Below, one piece after another: positions 27,088 through 40,731 of a stretch of DNA of 64,000 nt (position 1 is the first letter of the stretch; each line of letters opens with the position of its first letter). The stretch is from Silurus meridionalis. Lineage: Eukaryota > Chordata > Actinopteri > Siluriformes > Siluridae. A program made the translations under genes and the position numbers. Location of the stretch: contig NC_060902.1 in the NCBI RefSeq assembly GCF_014805685.1, forward strand, positions 878,645 to 942,644, given 5' to 3'. The notes below the pieces were generated by a model. That model was not told the origin of the DNA. It saw only the letters and a list, made by a program, of their open reading frames with translations, and did no database searches.

Positions 27088-27859
27088 TTTTGTAGTATAT
27101 CGTTGCTCTGACGCCGATCCTTGATGCACAGTTTATTTACATTTTAAATGTTATAACGTGCAGAATTTGCTATGTAGACTTAATAGAATAAACTAGATTC
27201 TAATAAATCAAGTTTAACTAGAACTGGTTACATCTAAATAAATGTAGAGTAAACTAATCATATTGGCAGCTTTAGAGATTTTTACATGACACTAAAAGGT
27301 ATACAGAGAGATCACTATTGCCTGGAAAAATAATAATAATACACTTATTTTTTAACAAATAAATATATACACTGAAAGGCAGCTAAGAACTTTAAACTTT
27401 ACAAAAAAAGTGACATTTTATATTTTATATGTGAAATTTTAGGTATGCATTAAGGTGTATATATATATTAAAAAAATATTGAATATATATAACATTAACA
27501 AATGTAATATTGAAGTTAAAATGGCTAAAATGTGTTAATATGATTATAATAATTGAAAAGGTATTTTGTCATGGCATCTTTAGTAGGCCCTTTAAAAATG
27601 AAGCAGACTTCCGGTTATGTAGATCTTACACTGTAGAGCTTTTGTTCGTGGTCAATGATCAACCAGTTTTAAAAATCCATAGAAAACAAAGTAATAATAG
27701 CCCGGATGTGTGGTCAGCAGTGTGTGCTCTCTGTGAGAAGGCGGAATTTGTGTTGCACACATTTCAGTCTACGGCCCCAAAAGGTCGGAAGTCTCCTTCT
27801 GTTGTTCTTTCCAACATCACCCACACTTCATAATGGCGTTCAGGCTAAATGTAAAGCAG

Positions 27860-27862
<3 letters not shown>

Positions 27863-27908
<46 letters not shown>
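27863..27908. repeat. (CA)n microsatellite
   Basis: About 22 dinucleotide units. Confidence 0.95.
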
Positions 27909-27911
<3 letters not shown>

Positions 27912-28356
27912 ACAGTTCCGCCAGTTATACCACGATATAAATTAAAACATTTAAGGTTTTAATGTATTTAATCAGACAACATAATTAATAACAATCAAAT
28001 AATCTTATAAAAGTGTGTATCCTGTGTCAGAAATTATTCAGGAACATTGCCAAATTATTTACCTCAATCTGTTTATAAGTGACTTTCCGATCAGTGCATA
28101 TTCGGTTCTATGTTAAAATAACCTTTGCTCAGTTGTGCTGTTTGTGTTATTGGTTCCAGTGCAGGGTGTCATAAAGCACTTCAACAAGCCGAAAATCAGG
28201 CCGCTTTCTATCAGTCTGCCTTCATGTTAGATATTCAGCCGCCTCGTGTAGCGTCTCGCGAAATAATAGACATCTTTATTTACATGTACCTTCAAAGATC
28301 ATTCCTTTTCCATTTATTAATCCAAATAGCAACATCTTTAATATTTTACAAGCATG

Positions 28357-28359
<3 letters not shown>

Positions 28360-28412
<53 letters not shown>
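28360..28412. repeat. (TTA)n microsatellite
   Basis: About 17 perfect trinucleotide units. Confidence 0.95.
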
Positions 28413-28413
<1 letters not shown>

Positions 28414-28528
28414 CTTAATTTAAAATGTATTCTGGAAAACCTGTACTTCAGAAATTCTGTTAAAAGAGAAACAGAGATTTACGGGTTTGAACAAAAAGCG
28501 AAGCAGTAAAACACTTAACTGAGCAGCT

Positions 28529-28549
28529 GTGCGGTTATTTCTCTCTCAA

Positions 28550-28594
<45 letters not shown>

Positions 28595-28771
28595 ATCACT
28601 CTCACTCTCTCTTTCTCTCTCTCTCTATCACTCTCACTCTCTTTCTCTCTCACTCTCTCTCTCTTTCTCTCTCTCACTCTCACTCTCTCTTTCTCTCTCA
28701 CTCTCTCTTTCTCTCTCACTCTCTCTCTCTTTCTCCCTCTCTCTAAAGTGTTTACTTATATATAAAAATAT

Positions 28772-28837
<66 letters not shown>
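28529..28837. repeat. CT-rich complex repeat followed by (AT)n
   Basis: 28529-28744 is an imperfect CTCTCA/CTCTTT array with a secondary periodicity; 28774-28837 is a pure AT run. Confidence 0.95.
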
Positions 28838-28842
<5 letters not shown>

Positions 28843-28945
28843 TCTGCATCATTTATTTTATGCACTGCTAATATCTCGTATTTTAGTAGAAATTTTCGCG
28901 TTTGTTAATTTTGCTAATTATGCACGGCGCCAATTTCTTAGTTTT

Positions 28946-29038
28946 AATAGATGTATAAATGGTAATAAATGTATAAATGGTAATAATTGTATAAATGGTA
29001 ATAATTGTATAAATGGTAATAATTGTATAAATGGTAAA
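28946..29038. repeat. Minisatellite, about 18-base unit
   Basis: Five near-identical copies of a unit close to GTATAAATGGTAATAATT, clearly different from the surrounding simple repeats. Confidence 0.9.
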
Positions 29039-30472
29039 TGTGATCTGCTCACAGTCTTTTTCTTTTCTTTTTCTTTTAAATGTCTTCGTTTGTCATATGA
29101 ATGAAGTGTCGCTGTAAAATGATACTTCGGGTTTCTCTTACAATTAACTCGCAAGTTAACCAGGTTTCTTTATGTACATTTTACACTACATTTAAAAACT
29201 TGGATTTGTGTTTTATTATGATAAATAATATTTTTCAATGTTTAAATCCAACATCTAATAGATACATGCTCGAGCTGGTAGTAAGTTCAATAAAAGTAAT
29301 TTATCTTGGTTTTGAAACTTGCCTTTAGATACTCGGATTTGCTCGCTGTGGTTCATATGGCTTCAATTATGGAAATGAACTTCTAAAGGTCTCCAAAGTT
29401 ACAGATCAGAGGGACATTTCACGTTTCTAGTTGACAAAGTGGAGTGTTGTTACATAAATAAATTCTGCAGTGTGAATCTGCGCCACTTTTGCTTTAGTAT
29501 ATTTATATTCATTGTTTACAAAACGGACAGACATGCAAGCAAACATTTATGCAGAAAAAAGATTTGCCTTGCAATGCATTCAGTTCCAAACCCTAGTTTA
29601 GAGTTAGTGCTGGTCTAGTCTAGGGTTACCATGATCATGCTTATTGATAAACAGCACATTGTTGCTTGAATTGTTCTTGCTGGTTGTTTTGCAGTCAGTG
29701 TGTTTTCTCCTGTCTGTGCTGTGGAACAGATGTGCTGGTTTAAGCTGTTTTTTAATCCCCAGTTAGGTTATTTGTCTTTTTCCCCTCAAACTGTCGTTTT
29801 TAGTTGGAAATGAAAATCTTTCAAGACTGCATTAAGAAGAGAAATGTATTGATTGCTCAAGTTAGTGTACTTTAATTCACTAATTTGTGGCGTACAGCGT
29901 TTCAAATCAATCAATTTGTGCAAGAAGCACTGACCGCACAACATGAGCGGGATTTATTCAAACTCTGATCATTTTTCATTTCTCAAATAGAACTAAAAAC
30001 AAATTGCGCTGCCTTTTATATACATTAGAAATTGTACAGAATTAAAAATGTTTATAATGAATGTGATTATTATCCTTTCCATGAGCACGGCTGAGTCTTT
30101 GCGCTGCTTGTAAAGACGCTTTTGTTGAAAGTTGACATTTGTCTGGTTTTATGACTTTCAGCTCAGGCGTTAAGCAGTAAAACTGCCATAAACCTCCTTC
30201 TGCCTCTCTATAAATTTCCCTTCTGCACAAAAGGAGTCAACACACACGAAAGTATGCACAAAACACACCAAGTATGCGCGGTACTTTTACCAATTATACA
30301 GTACAATACGAACACGAAAGTGTGTTAGAGACTGGAGACTTTCGCTCTTTTGTTCACCATGAGATCAACCCCGATTCATTTAGTTCAGCCGCACGAGCTG
30401 ATTAAATACCACTCTAGAGACACGGAATCAATAAAGATTAAACACATTATATAATTACATTATACTAAGAGC

Positions 30473-30473
30473 G

Positions 30474-30552
<79 letters not shown>
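30473..30552. repeat. (GATA)n microsatellite
   Basis: About 19 units; a short (AAT)n run follows at 30648-30674. Confidence 0.95.
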
Positions 30553-30642
30553 ATCGCACTTTATTAAAATGCTCGGATTAAAGCAAGGTAAACCTCAATA
30601 AAAAAAAATACAAAAACAATTACATTGATAGTATAATTGTAA

Positions 30643-30673
<31 letters not shown>

Positions 30674-31143
30674 GTTTTATGCACTTGCACGTACACATTT
30701 CTGTATGAAAATAAAAACAATTTCATGAATTTTTTATTACTTTATTATAAAATACATTGTCATAGTTGTATTATTTTATTTAACCAATGTATTGTTACAT
30801 TTTTCATGCGTAAAAAACTTCTCGCTCTCGCGCGTCCACTGCGTTATGAACTGATCACAGTATTTATGACTTTATTAACTATTGTCCGCCCGTTTCTCGT
30901 TTTTGCAGTAACAGATGAGGCTCAACATTTGTGTACATTAATATTGCTGTACATTATTAAATGATGTTATCGGTGTGATAAATGAAAGATGAACAAGATG
31001 ATTAGTCAAAATAATGACGCTACATTAAAGAGAATCAACATTTTATTGAGAACTGAAAGAGTTTGATGTCATTTTTTGTAACGGAGGAGGAGATTAAGAA
31101 ATATTGTGGAAATGTATACGATCAGGCCAAGAGAAAAAACCCT

Positions 31144-31146
<3 letters not shown>

Positions 31147-31211
<65 letters not shown>
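31147..31211. repeat. (GT)n(GA)n compound microsatellite
   Basis: A GT run followed within a few bases by a GA run, with a CT run at 31288-31315, all within 550 bases of the hoxc6 start. Confidence 0.95.
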
Positions 31212-31212
<1 letters not shown>

Positions 31213-31283
31213 CTGAATAAAAAAAATCTATTTTCAAAAACTGTGTAATCTAATGTTAAGGTAGAAAATCTTGGCTTCTCTTT

Positions 31284-31320
<37 letters not shown>

Positions 31321-31682
31321 ATAATCAAGTCATTCATTGGATGAAATGTGGTCAGCTGACCCAGTCATCTCTGTCTATCTTAGAAAGGATGCTTTGAAAA
31401 CACACGTTGAGCTGCGCGCGTGCAGTCTTTTATTGGTGTCCCGAAATAAATTAGACATCATACAGCACTGGAATTACAGAATAAAATAATTAAACAAAGA
31501 AATCTAGGATAGAATAGGATAGAAAGAAAGAAAGCGTGAATGAAGGAAGGGTAAGACGGAGGGAGGGAGTAAAATAGGGAAAGAGAGAGAACGAGAGAGA
31601 GATCATAGAAAGTAGGAGAGGGAGGGAAAGAGAAGAAGAGAGGTTTGGAGTGAGAGAGTGAGTGAGTGAGAGAGTGGACGGT

Positions 31683-32914
<1,232 letters not shown>

Positions 32915-32948
32915 ATTTTGTTGTTTTTGCATCAGGCACGTTGTACAT

Positions 32949-33402
32949 ACATGAAACTACCTAAAACATGTGCCAATATTATGTGTGATATATCATGCAT
33001 ATATAAATATAGAACATTATGGTTAAAAACTACCCATCAATTCAACTACCTTAAACAACTATTCAACTACCTGTTGAATTTTGCCTCACAAAATGTTATG
33101 CGCTACAAGTGTGGCTTTTTCCACGTATATCTCTGCTTTATTATCCATCATGTAGAAAAATGGGTTATTAGAAAACTACCTGTTGACATTACCGTCGACT
33201 TTTGTTACTGGTTAAAATCTGATGAAAAGCTGAAAAATTGTTATATTTAACGATTATGTATACATTTGCATATATGGAAAACGTGTTTATATGAAATAAC
33301 ATTGCCTTAGTTGTTGTTGAGCGCCACAAGACAAAAAATGGACTATAATTTTTGTGTCTCGTTCATGCAACCAAGCAAATATTCGGTTATATAAAACTAC
33401 CT
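32949..33402 (+). promoter_or_regulatory. Cluster of five miR-196 target sites in the hoxc6 3' UTR
   Basis: ACTACCT, the complement of miR-196 seed bases 2-8, occurs at 32956-32962, 33045-33051, 33066-33072, 33175-33181 and 33396-33402. The first is an 8-mer site, and ACATGAAACTACCTA at 32949-32963 is perfectly complementary to miR-196 bases 1-15. Three sites share the longer context ACTACCTG(T/C)TGA. All lie between the hoxc6 stop codon (32914) and a candidate polyadenylation signal (33424). miR-196 itself is encoded at 15281-15372. UTR extent is inferred. Confidence 0.8.
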
Positions 33403-34930
33403 GCTGAACAGGTATCATTTATAAATAAACATCAACATGTATCCTTCAACTTGTGTCACTTGTTGTATGTTATTTACGATCGCACAAGCATGATCAGATT
33501 CAGAAACTCATGAAAGACACATCAGTCACTACAATTCCTGAAATGATTTTTAGAAAGTCAAACCTTAAGGTCGTCTTGATTATGTACATTTTCCATATAT
33601 TATGTTTCATTTCAGAGTCCATACTTTCTGTTGACATGTTAACATGACCCGCAGCCAAACGCGTCTACAAATAAGATTAAAGTCAATATTTACAATAAAT
33701 AAATAAAACATTTATATTATATACAAATAGTATTTTAAGCAAGTATCATCCTAATTACTCGGGCTTTACCTTCATGAAGTGCATTTTGAAAACAAAATCT
33801 CACGACTTTAGATGTTTACTAGACAAACTAATCGCGCGGAGTACAAAATATGCAAATATGCATGTTTAAAAGTAATCAGTGCTGAGATTTGCGTTTTAAT
33901 ACAAACTGGAAGGGATCTTTAAAATGTGGACCAGCAGAGACTTTTAAATTGCAAAGAAATAAGTAAAAAAAAGAAACCTTGAAAACTATAAGAAAAGGCA
34001 ACTAACTCTCTGTTCCTTTCACTCATATCGCAGGGAATACTCAGTGCACCAGTCACAAACTAATGTTTAGTGGAATTAGTATTATTTTCTTTAAGCCCTA
34101 AAGCTTTCAGAAAAGGGGAAATAATAAAAAAAAACTTTAATGAAAGCAAATAAGGATAAGGATGCAATGATCTCGCCATTCAAATAGATCCATAATCCTG
34201 ATTAGGATGTAGACAAGAATAAAAACGCTGCTGCATTAAAATAAATAAAAAATCAAAAATAAACTCAATGATTTTATGATTTAATAAATAGAAAACTAAA
34301 ATGTAAATATTTAAAAGCATAACTTAAAGTAATGAGTCGAATTCAAAACGGAGTCACTTAATAAGAATAATAAAAAGGGGAAGGGGGCAAATTTGGAGAT
34401 TCTTTATATTTCCATCTACTAAAATCTAGTATTATGGCAAACTACATGATGAATATATACATTTCTACATTTTCGGTGTTATTTGTTAAACTGTAACAGA
34501 AACTTATCAAAATGCACGGAAAGCAGGTCAGAACCACATTTCTCAGATCGTAACATTCTTTACAGGTTGAGAAAGTAAAATTTAAAGCTCGGGTTTAAAG
34601 ATACCTAATTTTAGTTTAGTGTTTAATAATTCAATATATTTAAAAACCCAAACTTATAAAATTGCATTAAAAGCAATATATCAATAATCACACATTAGCC
34701 TGGTAGTGAATAAACCATACAACTGAAATTGTAAACTATTACTAAAGTTATATTTGTTCCTGCAGTGGAATTACTTCAAAATGCAAAAATCTCCAAAACT
34801 AAGTGAGAAACAGAACGAAAATATTGAGGGCACGTGTTCCGGATAAAAATAATAATTTACAACAATGGCAGTCCATACCCTGTGCGGATTATTATTAAAT
34901 ACATGTTAAATAAAAAACATTCCGAAAAAA

Positions 34931-34931
<1 letters not shown>

Positions 34932-34982
<51 letters not shown>
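34932..34982. repeat. (ATT)n microsatellite
   Basis: About 17 trinucleotide units. Confidence 0.95.
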
Positions 34983-34987
<5 letters not shown>

Positions 34988-35171
34988 TTAATGTTTTGAT
35001 ATCTAAATCTAAACAGCTAAGCATCGCTGTTTAAATGTTGAAAGACTTCATGACGTCTGTCTGAGTTCTTTATTTCTGTGCGGTTGGTCTACAAGAAAAT
35101 CAAAAGAAAAGTTTCCACGTTACAAGGAAATGAATTTACCGAATGAAATCTCTTGTCCTATACAGTCTTAA

Positions 35172-35186
35172 TCACCAGGTGACGCT
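35172..35186 (+). promoter_or_regulatory. CTCF-like motif
   Basis: TCACCAGGTGACGCT resembles the CTCF core with two or three mismatches. It sits between hoxc6 and hoxc5, just upstream of the hoxc5 promoter elements. Confidence 0.35.
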
Positions 35187-35457
35187 ATTGGCTCTTGTTT
35201 GCCATGTCACTGTTGCGCAACTTGTGTTTTTACAGCTCCATTTCTAAAGCCCTGACACGATCTAACTAAATGTATGACTGGAGGAAACGAGCACGTGATC
35301 CACTTGAAGCGTTCTATATTTGGCCAATAGAAAATGAAGACTGTGAAAAAAAAACTTTCTGCTATAAATTCTAGATTAAATCCTATAGAATTCATGCGAG
35401 ACACAAATCATACACATTTACACCAAGAAAAAAAAACCAGCCCAAAAGCTTTGCGAG

Positions 35458-35481
35458 ATGACATCTTACGTTTCCGATTGA
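35458..35481 (+). pseudogene. hoxc5: Broken hoxc5 N-terminus (relic start with stop codon)
   Basis: ATG at 35458 opens MTSYVSD followed by TGA at 35479-35481. Group-5 Hox proteins begin MSSYV, so this is the ancestral start. It is in the same frame as the downstream YPWM exon (the distance to the ATG at 35620 is 162 bases, 54 codons), so one nonsense codon separates the original start from the rest of exon 1. The codons between the stop and 35620 no longer resemble the family. Confidence 0.7.
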
Positions 35482-35619
35482 AGAAATCGGGTCACGCGGC
35501 GTCCGCTTTCGCAAAACCCCAGAACCGCGCCCACGAAGTCCACGCGAGCGATCGAGCAAGCGAGCAACGCGCGCCCCCTGCCCCGTTACAGCCACCGCCG
35601 CCGTAGCCGCGTGCGGGAG

Positions 35620-36970
35620 ATGAGCTCCGGTCCACCTGCTGACCACGAACACCACCAACACCACGACGACTATGACCGCGCCTCGGAACCGCCGTATGAT
35701 CGGCAAAGCGCACACGCCGACACCGGGAGTCACGACGACGCGTTCGAGGTCGAACAGAAAGCAAAAGTCGGCCCGGAAAAGAAAGTGAAAGCTGCACAGC
35801 TCTCGTGCACTCGACCGCAAATCTACCCGTGGATGACCAAACTGCACGCGACCCACGGTAACAACAAGAAAAAAGTTTTCTCCTGTTCTCACTTTCGCTC
35901 CTTCGTGCGTTTTTCTCTCGGTTTCCTCCCCCTGGTTCTTTCATTGTTATTTTTCCCCGAGTTTTATAGACCTCATTCGGAAATAATAAAACCGACGGTC
36001 GTAAATTTTTATGACAAAAGGCTTCAATTGCTCGTAAAACTGTCCGCTCGCGACCAAGAGACCATCCGCGACCAAATTTATGGTGGTCTAATTGGATAAG
36101 GGAAACAACAAACCTCCAAACCGAGTTAGGACTCGGAATCAATTTAATAAATAGAATAAATAAATAAAAATAGATTAATTTCACTCTAATGTGTTAGAAA
36201 AAAAGCTTCGAGTTACGAATAAAGGATTGTGTTTCAGTGTGTTTAGAGCTTTGTTTGGAATGTGTGCAGTGATGAATAATACAGTGTTTGTCTGTAAGCG
36301 ACTCATTTAACGAGATGAATATAAAATATCATGGTGTTATTACAGCTAGAGGGGCTAATATGTTTTTAACACACGTGTCCAAAACTTTCAGTATTTGTTT
36401 TGTTTTTTTTAGTTTCCATACAACGTTGTTTTTATTTCTCTTGATAAAAAGCTTTTCAGTAAAATATCGACAGTGATCTATCCTGAGTAACCAGAATACA
36501 GTGTTGTGTTCATTGAGCTGATTAATGTGCTAAAAGCTGCTTGTGTAAATTCATCGCCTTGTTCAAATAAATAAATTACAATCTGAATTTAACTATTTAG
36601 GTTTGTGTGTGAATTCAACCAACTATTACACTAAATATATTCTAGACTTAGAATAAAAAAATAAAGCAGCACCAGTGCAGTGGTGCAACACGTCTAAATC
36701 TTGCATGTGGCCCATTTGACATTCCCCAATATTAAAATTAGACTTCTGTGTGTTTATTGTGTTTAAACTTCAGAATCGGATGGGAAACGAGCGAGGACGA
36801 GTTATACCCGATACCAAACACTGGAGCTGGAGAAAGAATTTCACTACAACCGTTATTTATCCAGACGAAGGAGAATCGAGATCGCACACACTCTGTGTCT
36901 GAATGAGAGGCAGATCAAAATCTGGTTTCAGAACCGCAGAATGAAATGGAAGAAAGACACAAAGACATAA
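35620..36970 (+). CDS. hoxc5: Homeobox protein Hox-C5, N-terminally truncated
   Basis: Antp-class Hox transcription factor of group 5. Exon 1 is read from the first in-frame ATG at 35620 to 35857 and exon 2 is 36774-36970; the join G|AA restores [17 protein letters not shown]. The result is 144 residues, against about 220 in human HOXC5. Group-5 identity comes from [10 protein letters not shown] (YPWM at residues 69-72) and ESDGKR; the homeodomain is residues 83-142 with an intact [14 protein letters not shown] helix. Residues 1-60 are His/Asp/Lys-rich and unlike the family; the normal MSSYV N-terminus is interrupted upstream. The donor CACG|GTAACA and acceptor TTCAG are sound and the homeodomain is fully open, so a short YPWM-homeodomain protein may still be made. 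Alternatively it is an early pseudogene. Confidence 0.7.
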
Positions 36971-37400
36971 AATTATACTTCAATTTCAACCTAAAACAGA
37001 TTCAGAACATACATTTTATCTTTATAATGATAAACGCTCAGAGAAGAAAATCCCACCTGTACACCTTCATGTTGCAGGGATGGTGCAGATGCTTTTTATG
37101 TAGAAACATGGATATCTAGGAGATCGAATTGGGATTTATGTTTATAAAAACCATATAAAACAATATATAGGTGCCACTTCAGAGACAAGCAAATGCACAG
37201 GCCAGTACACAATTCTTCTAAGTGTGTATGCATTTTATTTACTCTCGAGTTTTGCGTTATGAACACGCAGATCGCCATGTTTAACTTTTACTGAACTTTG
37301 GAGATGAACCTAAAGTGCACGTGCACCTCTCCTTCCAATTAGTTCATAATAGGAAACGTTTACGTTACAAGCCTTGTGGTAATGTTACGCTGACCAACAT

Positions 37401-37413
37401 GGCCACCTTGTGA
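37401..37413 (-). promoter_or_regulatory. CTCF-like motif
   Basis: On the - strand TCACAAGGTGGCC is close to the CTCF consensus. It lies just after hoxc5 and faces the + strand motif at 35172. Confidence 0.4.
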
Positions 37414-37914
37414 TGAATCCTCCATCAAACTAATAAATAAATAAAGCTGAGATGGTCTGGAGAGCGTGATGATGTCCACAATCTGGACGATAACAAACAG
37501 AAGCCTACTGATGATAATAACGCATTAGTGTCATTTTTACAGCAAGAATGAGTCACTTGTGCTGGAGCACTTAGATATAAGCCTAATACTGAGATATATA
37601 TTAATATATACGTACAAAGATGTATTTTTGTCTAATTTATGAAATTATAACGCTTCATAACTTCTACTATGAGACATGTCTGTGAGTCACCATGTCACCG
37701 AGGTCAGTGCACATTACATCCATTTAAATTTGCTTAAAAATCTCTGCTTACTTTATCCATCTTCTTTATTCTTTAAGATTTACAGTGTTTTTTGTACGTC
37801 ACTAATAGAGCAGATGGTGTTTACTGGAAATATGAGGAAATAGAGTTGTGCAAATAATGCATTCAACAACATACATGCCAATCCTGTACTAAATAAAATA
37901 TTTCAAAATGCCAC

Positions 37915-37967
<53 letters not shown>
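37915..37967. repeat. (TG)n microsatellite
   Basis: About 26 units, about 950 bases after the hoxc5 stop. Confidence 0.95.
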
Positions 37968-37968
<1 letters not shown>

Positions 37969-38294
37969 TCGATGCTCAGCTGCTAAAGAGACACTGAGTA
38001 ATTTCCGTTCGTGTCACTTGTCCAAATAACATCCGCAAAGTGCCAGGTTTATTTCCAGGGTGTCTGCTAAAAGAATTTCAACAATGTTGTTCTTTTATGA
38101 ACAATTTATAAAACCGGATTATTTTGGGTTTAAGACTAAGGTGCACACGATTTCGTTACACCCTCTGAAATTAATCTCTGAAAAGATAAAAACAATTTTA
38201 AAGCGGTTTGAAAGGCTAATGTGAGACTTTTCCTCGCGCTGTCTTTCGGTTCTTCTGTAATTATTTACAGTACAGACAGATGCCTGTAAAACGT

Positions 38295-38331
38295 TTTATG
38301 GCTCTGACACCTAATAAAACTTTATGGCTCT
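38295..38331 (+). promoter_or_regulatory. Duplicated Cdx/Hox-type element
   Basis: TTTATGGCTCT occurs at 38295-38305 and again at 38321-38331, with CCTAATAAAAC between them. TTTATGG and TAATAAA are Cdx and posterior-Hox binding cores. It lies in the hoxc5-hoxc4 interval inside a repeat-free block. Confidence 0.35.
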
Positions 38332-38705
38332 AAAACGACGACAGTTGTATCCTGTCTATTGAAACAGATGGGAAATGAGAACATGCTTTAATCTGACTGG
38401 TTGCATTCCTGACTCTGATGTTCATTCCAGAACTGAATAATGTTGTAATCGTTTTATGAATAAGAATTCAAAATAATGTAAATAATAACTGCTAAATGTA
38501 CGACAATTTTAATGTTACTGGAAATTAATTATTACAAATAAAATGGGCAATGAATTTAAATATGTAATACAATCTTACTTTGTCAAGGTAAATGAAACAT
38601 TTATAGATGAACCTCAGCCACAGTGATTTACTATAAAAATGTTCTTTACTTTTCTCAAATGTGAAGATAAATAAATTATAAAAAAAAAAAAACAGAGGGC
38701 ATTAC

Positions 38706-38741
<36 letters not shown>

Positions 38742-38898
38742 AGCACATTAACACATTATTTTAAGTCATGACCTATAAATTATGCAGGTTACTCACCACT
38801 GCAAGATTATTACTGATACAATGTAAACATTCAGCACTTGGCCAGGGCTGTTTTTATCCACTTTTTGAAACTTTTGCAGCCTGAATGAAGCCCATAGG

Positions 38899-38953
<55 letters not shown>
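38899..38953. repeat. (TG)n microsatellite
   Basis: About 27 units; a shorter CA run lies at 38709-38740. Confidence 0.95.
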
Positions 38954-38955
<2 letters not shown>

Positions 38956-39836
38956 TGGCCAGCGTGCAGCACGTGACGCCATTAGAGTAAGTTTTATGGT
39001 TTATAGGCAGAAGTGACAAAAAAGCCCTCGAGTTAAGCCAATGCAAGTGGACAGAAGACCACAGAGGGTCCCTTGGATGATTTTTTTTTACTTCAAAATG
39101 GTGCTGTAAGTTAATAACCGAACTCATAATGAAATAGTCACAGCCCCTCCAACACCCTTGGGGGATTAATTAATACACTAATTTAATATTTTCTTCAGAA
39201 GATGTTCATTTAATGTTTCCTGAGCAAATGCTTGTGGTGTTCCCCGAGCTAATGTGTTTCAATTAGGTTCTTTAAATGCTCTATTTAATCTTGTTATGCT
39301 TCCAGTTTCCTTGTTTCTGTTTTCTGTTGATGATTTTTACAGCATCAGGAGAGTTAGAACCACTTTGTCGATCATAAAGTCAATGCAAATGGACAAGATG
39401 TTAATGTTGATTAACAAAAGAGAGATTATATTCTTTGTCTAAGGTTCGTTCGCTCCATCTGTCTCTTTCTTTTATTATAAATTCTAAGTTGTAACTATAG
39501 TGAAATGTGCACTTGACACTGTTTTGTCTGCAAATATGTTTATTCACAACAGTTGAAAATCTTTGCATCAAGACACTTAATGCACAAAAAACTGAGAAAT
39601 AAAATATTTGGATTCTGTGAAAACTGGCATGTGTGAAACAGATTTGTAAAGTATTTACTGTATTTTTAGGTAGATCTTGAGAGCTTTATCTTGCAGATTA
39701 TGTACTTTGTGTTAGATTTACCTGCTCTTGCATTGTTCTTGAATTTAAAATGGATTTTCCGTTTTATTGCGAATCATAATCATTATGATGAAGTGCATTT
39801 AATTTAACAAGGAAGGCACGAGGCCTTAATGCAGAA

Positions 39837-39843
<7 letters not shown>

Positions 39844-39889
<46 letters not shown>
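39844..39889. repeat. (CT)n microsatellite
   Basis: About 22 units. Confidence 0.95.
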
Positions 39890-39892
<3 letters not shown>

Positions 39893-40239
39893 CTGAGCAA
39901 AAATATATTACATAACACATTTTGTATATTTATTACTATTCCATTGTTACTAGTACTACTGCAATAATTACAATATTAATAAATGTCATAAAATTATAAT
40001 AAGTATTAGAATTCCATTTATTTGTATATTTGCTTGTTTGTTTTGTTTAAGCAGCTCGTCACTCAGAGTATCAATTTCATTAAAATATCCACAGACAAAT
40101 AAGCAAATGTATTAATTTCTTTCTTTCCGGGGGACAGTGAAGGAGATTTTTGGAGATTTAGATTACTACAGTTTAGCTGAAAATGTGAGCTCTTCATCTA
40201 TAAAACATGAAATTAAAATTAACTCTTTAACCCAGACAA

Positions 40240-40460
40240 ACATCTTTCAGAAAGCATCAGGGTCTTGACGCATATTAAGTCCACATTGAGTCGTGAGGAT
40301 GAAGGGAGGACAAATGGCGTTTTGTATCGGGACAAATTTCATTGACGGTTTCTCATCAATAACTCCGTGGCAGTGAACTATTGAAACAGATCTGATGGCG
40401 GGGTGAAACGTCGGTCACCCTGTCTAATATTAAAATATGTGCCCAGCAAGAGAGAGGAGA
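40240..40460. other. Candidate conserved non-coding element upstream of mir-10
   Basis: A repeat-free, balanced-composition island between AT-rich and microsatellite DNA, containing GATGGCGGGGTGAAACG. Its position between hoxc5 and mir-10 is where Hox4 regulatory elements are often found. Conservation itself cannot be judged from one sequence. Confidence 0.3.
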
Positions 40461-40680
40461 AGGGGGGCGTGAGGAGGTAAAATAGGGGGATGGGGTTGGC
40501 ATTGAAGATTTATGGTGACATATATTAAAAAACAGATGCATCTGATCTGAGTTTTCGCCATAACGAGCAGTTTTGGTGTGTAAATATACATTTTACATTC
40601 TGATCTAGACATTGGTCGTGTGCAGCGATTAAATTATAAAAAAATCTATAAATATTTAGAAACAATAATACATGTACTAT

Positions 40681-40686
40681 TATTAA

Positions 40687-40730
<44 letters not shown>
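40681..40730. repeat. (ATT)n microsatellite
   Basis: About 16 units with one imperfect unit at the left end. Confidence 0.94.

Positions 40731-40731
<1 letters not shown>

Larger units (their letters stand above)
32915..35457. other. hoxc6 3' UTR and hoxc6 to hoxc5 intergenic DNA
   Basis: About 32915-33430 is probable hoxc6 3' UTR. The rest is AT-rich with one (ATT)n array at 34932-34982. The last 250 bases look like a hoxc5 promoter: a CACGTG E-box at 35292-35297, and GGCCAATAG with CCAAT at 35324-35328. A CGTGATC motif here recurs in the hoxc4 promoter near 41930. No other gene is visible. Confidence 0.6.

Noticed and set aside
27510..27833. 107-residue ORF in the hoxc8 interval
   Set aside because: No hexapeptide, homeodomain or other recognisable family feature, and no similarity to Hox8 N-termini; likely accidental.
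35334..35606. Open frame just upstream of the hoxc5 hexapeptide exon as the true hoxc5 N-terminus
   Set aside because: It is in a different frame from the YPWM exon, lacks the MSSYV motif (which lies in the other frame at 35458) and ends in a stop before the exon.
35858..36773. mir-615 in the hoxc5 intron, as in mammals
   Set aside because: No GC-rich hairpin resembling miR-615 is present.
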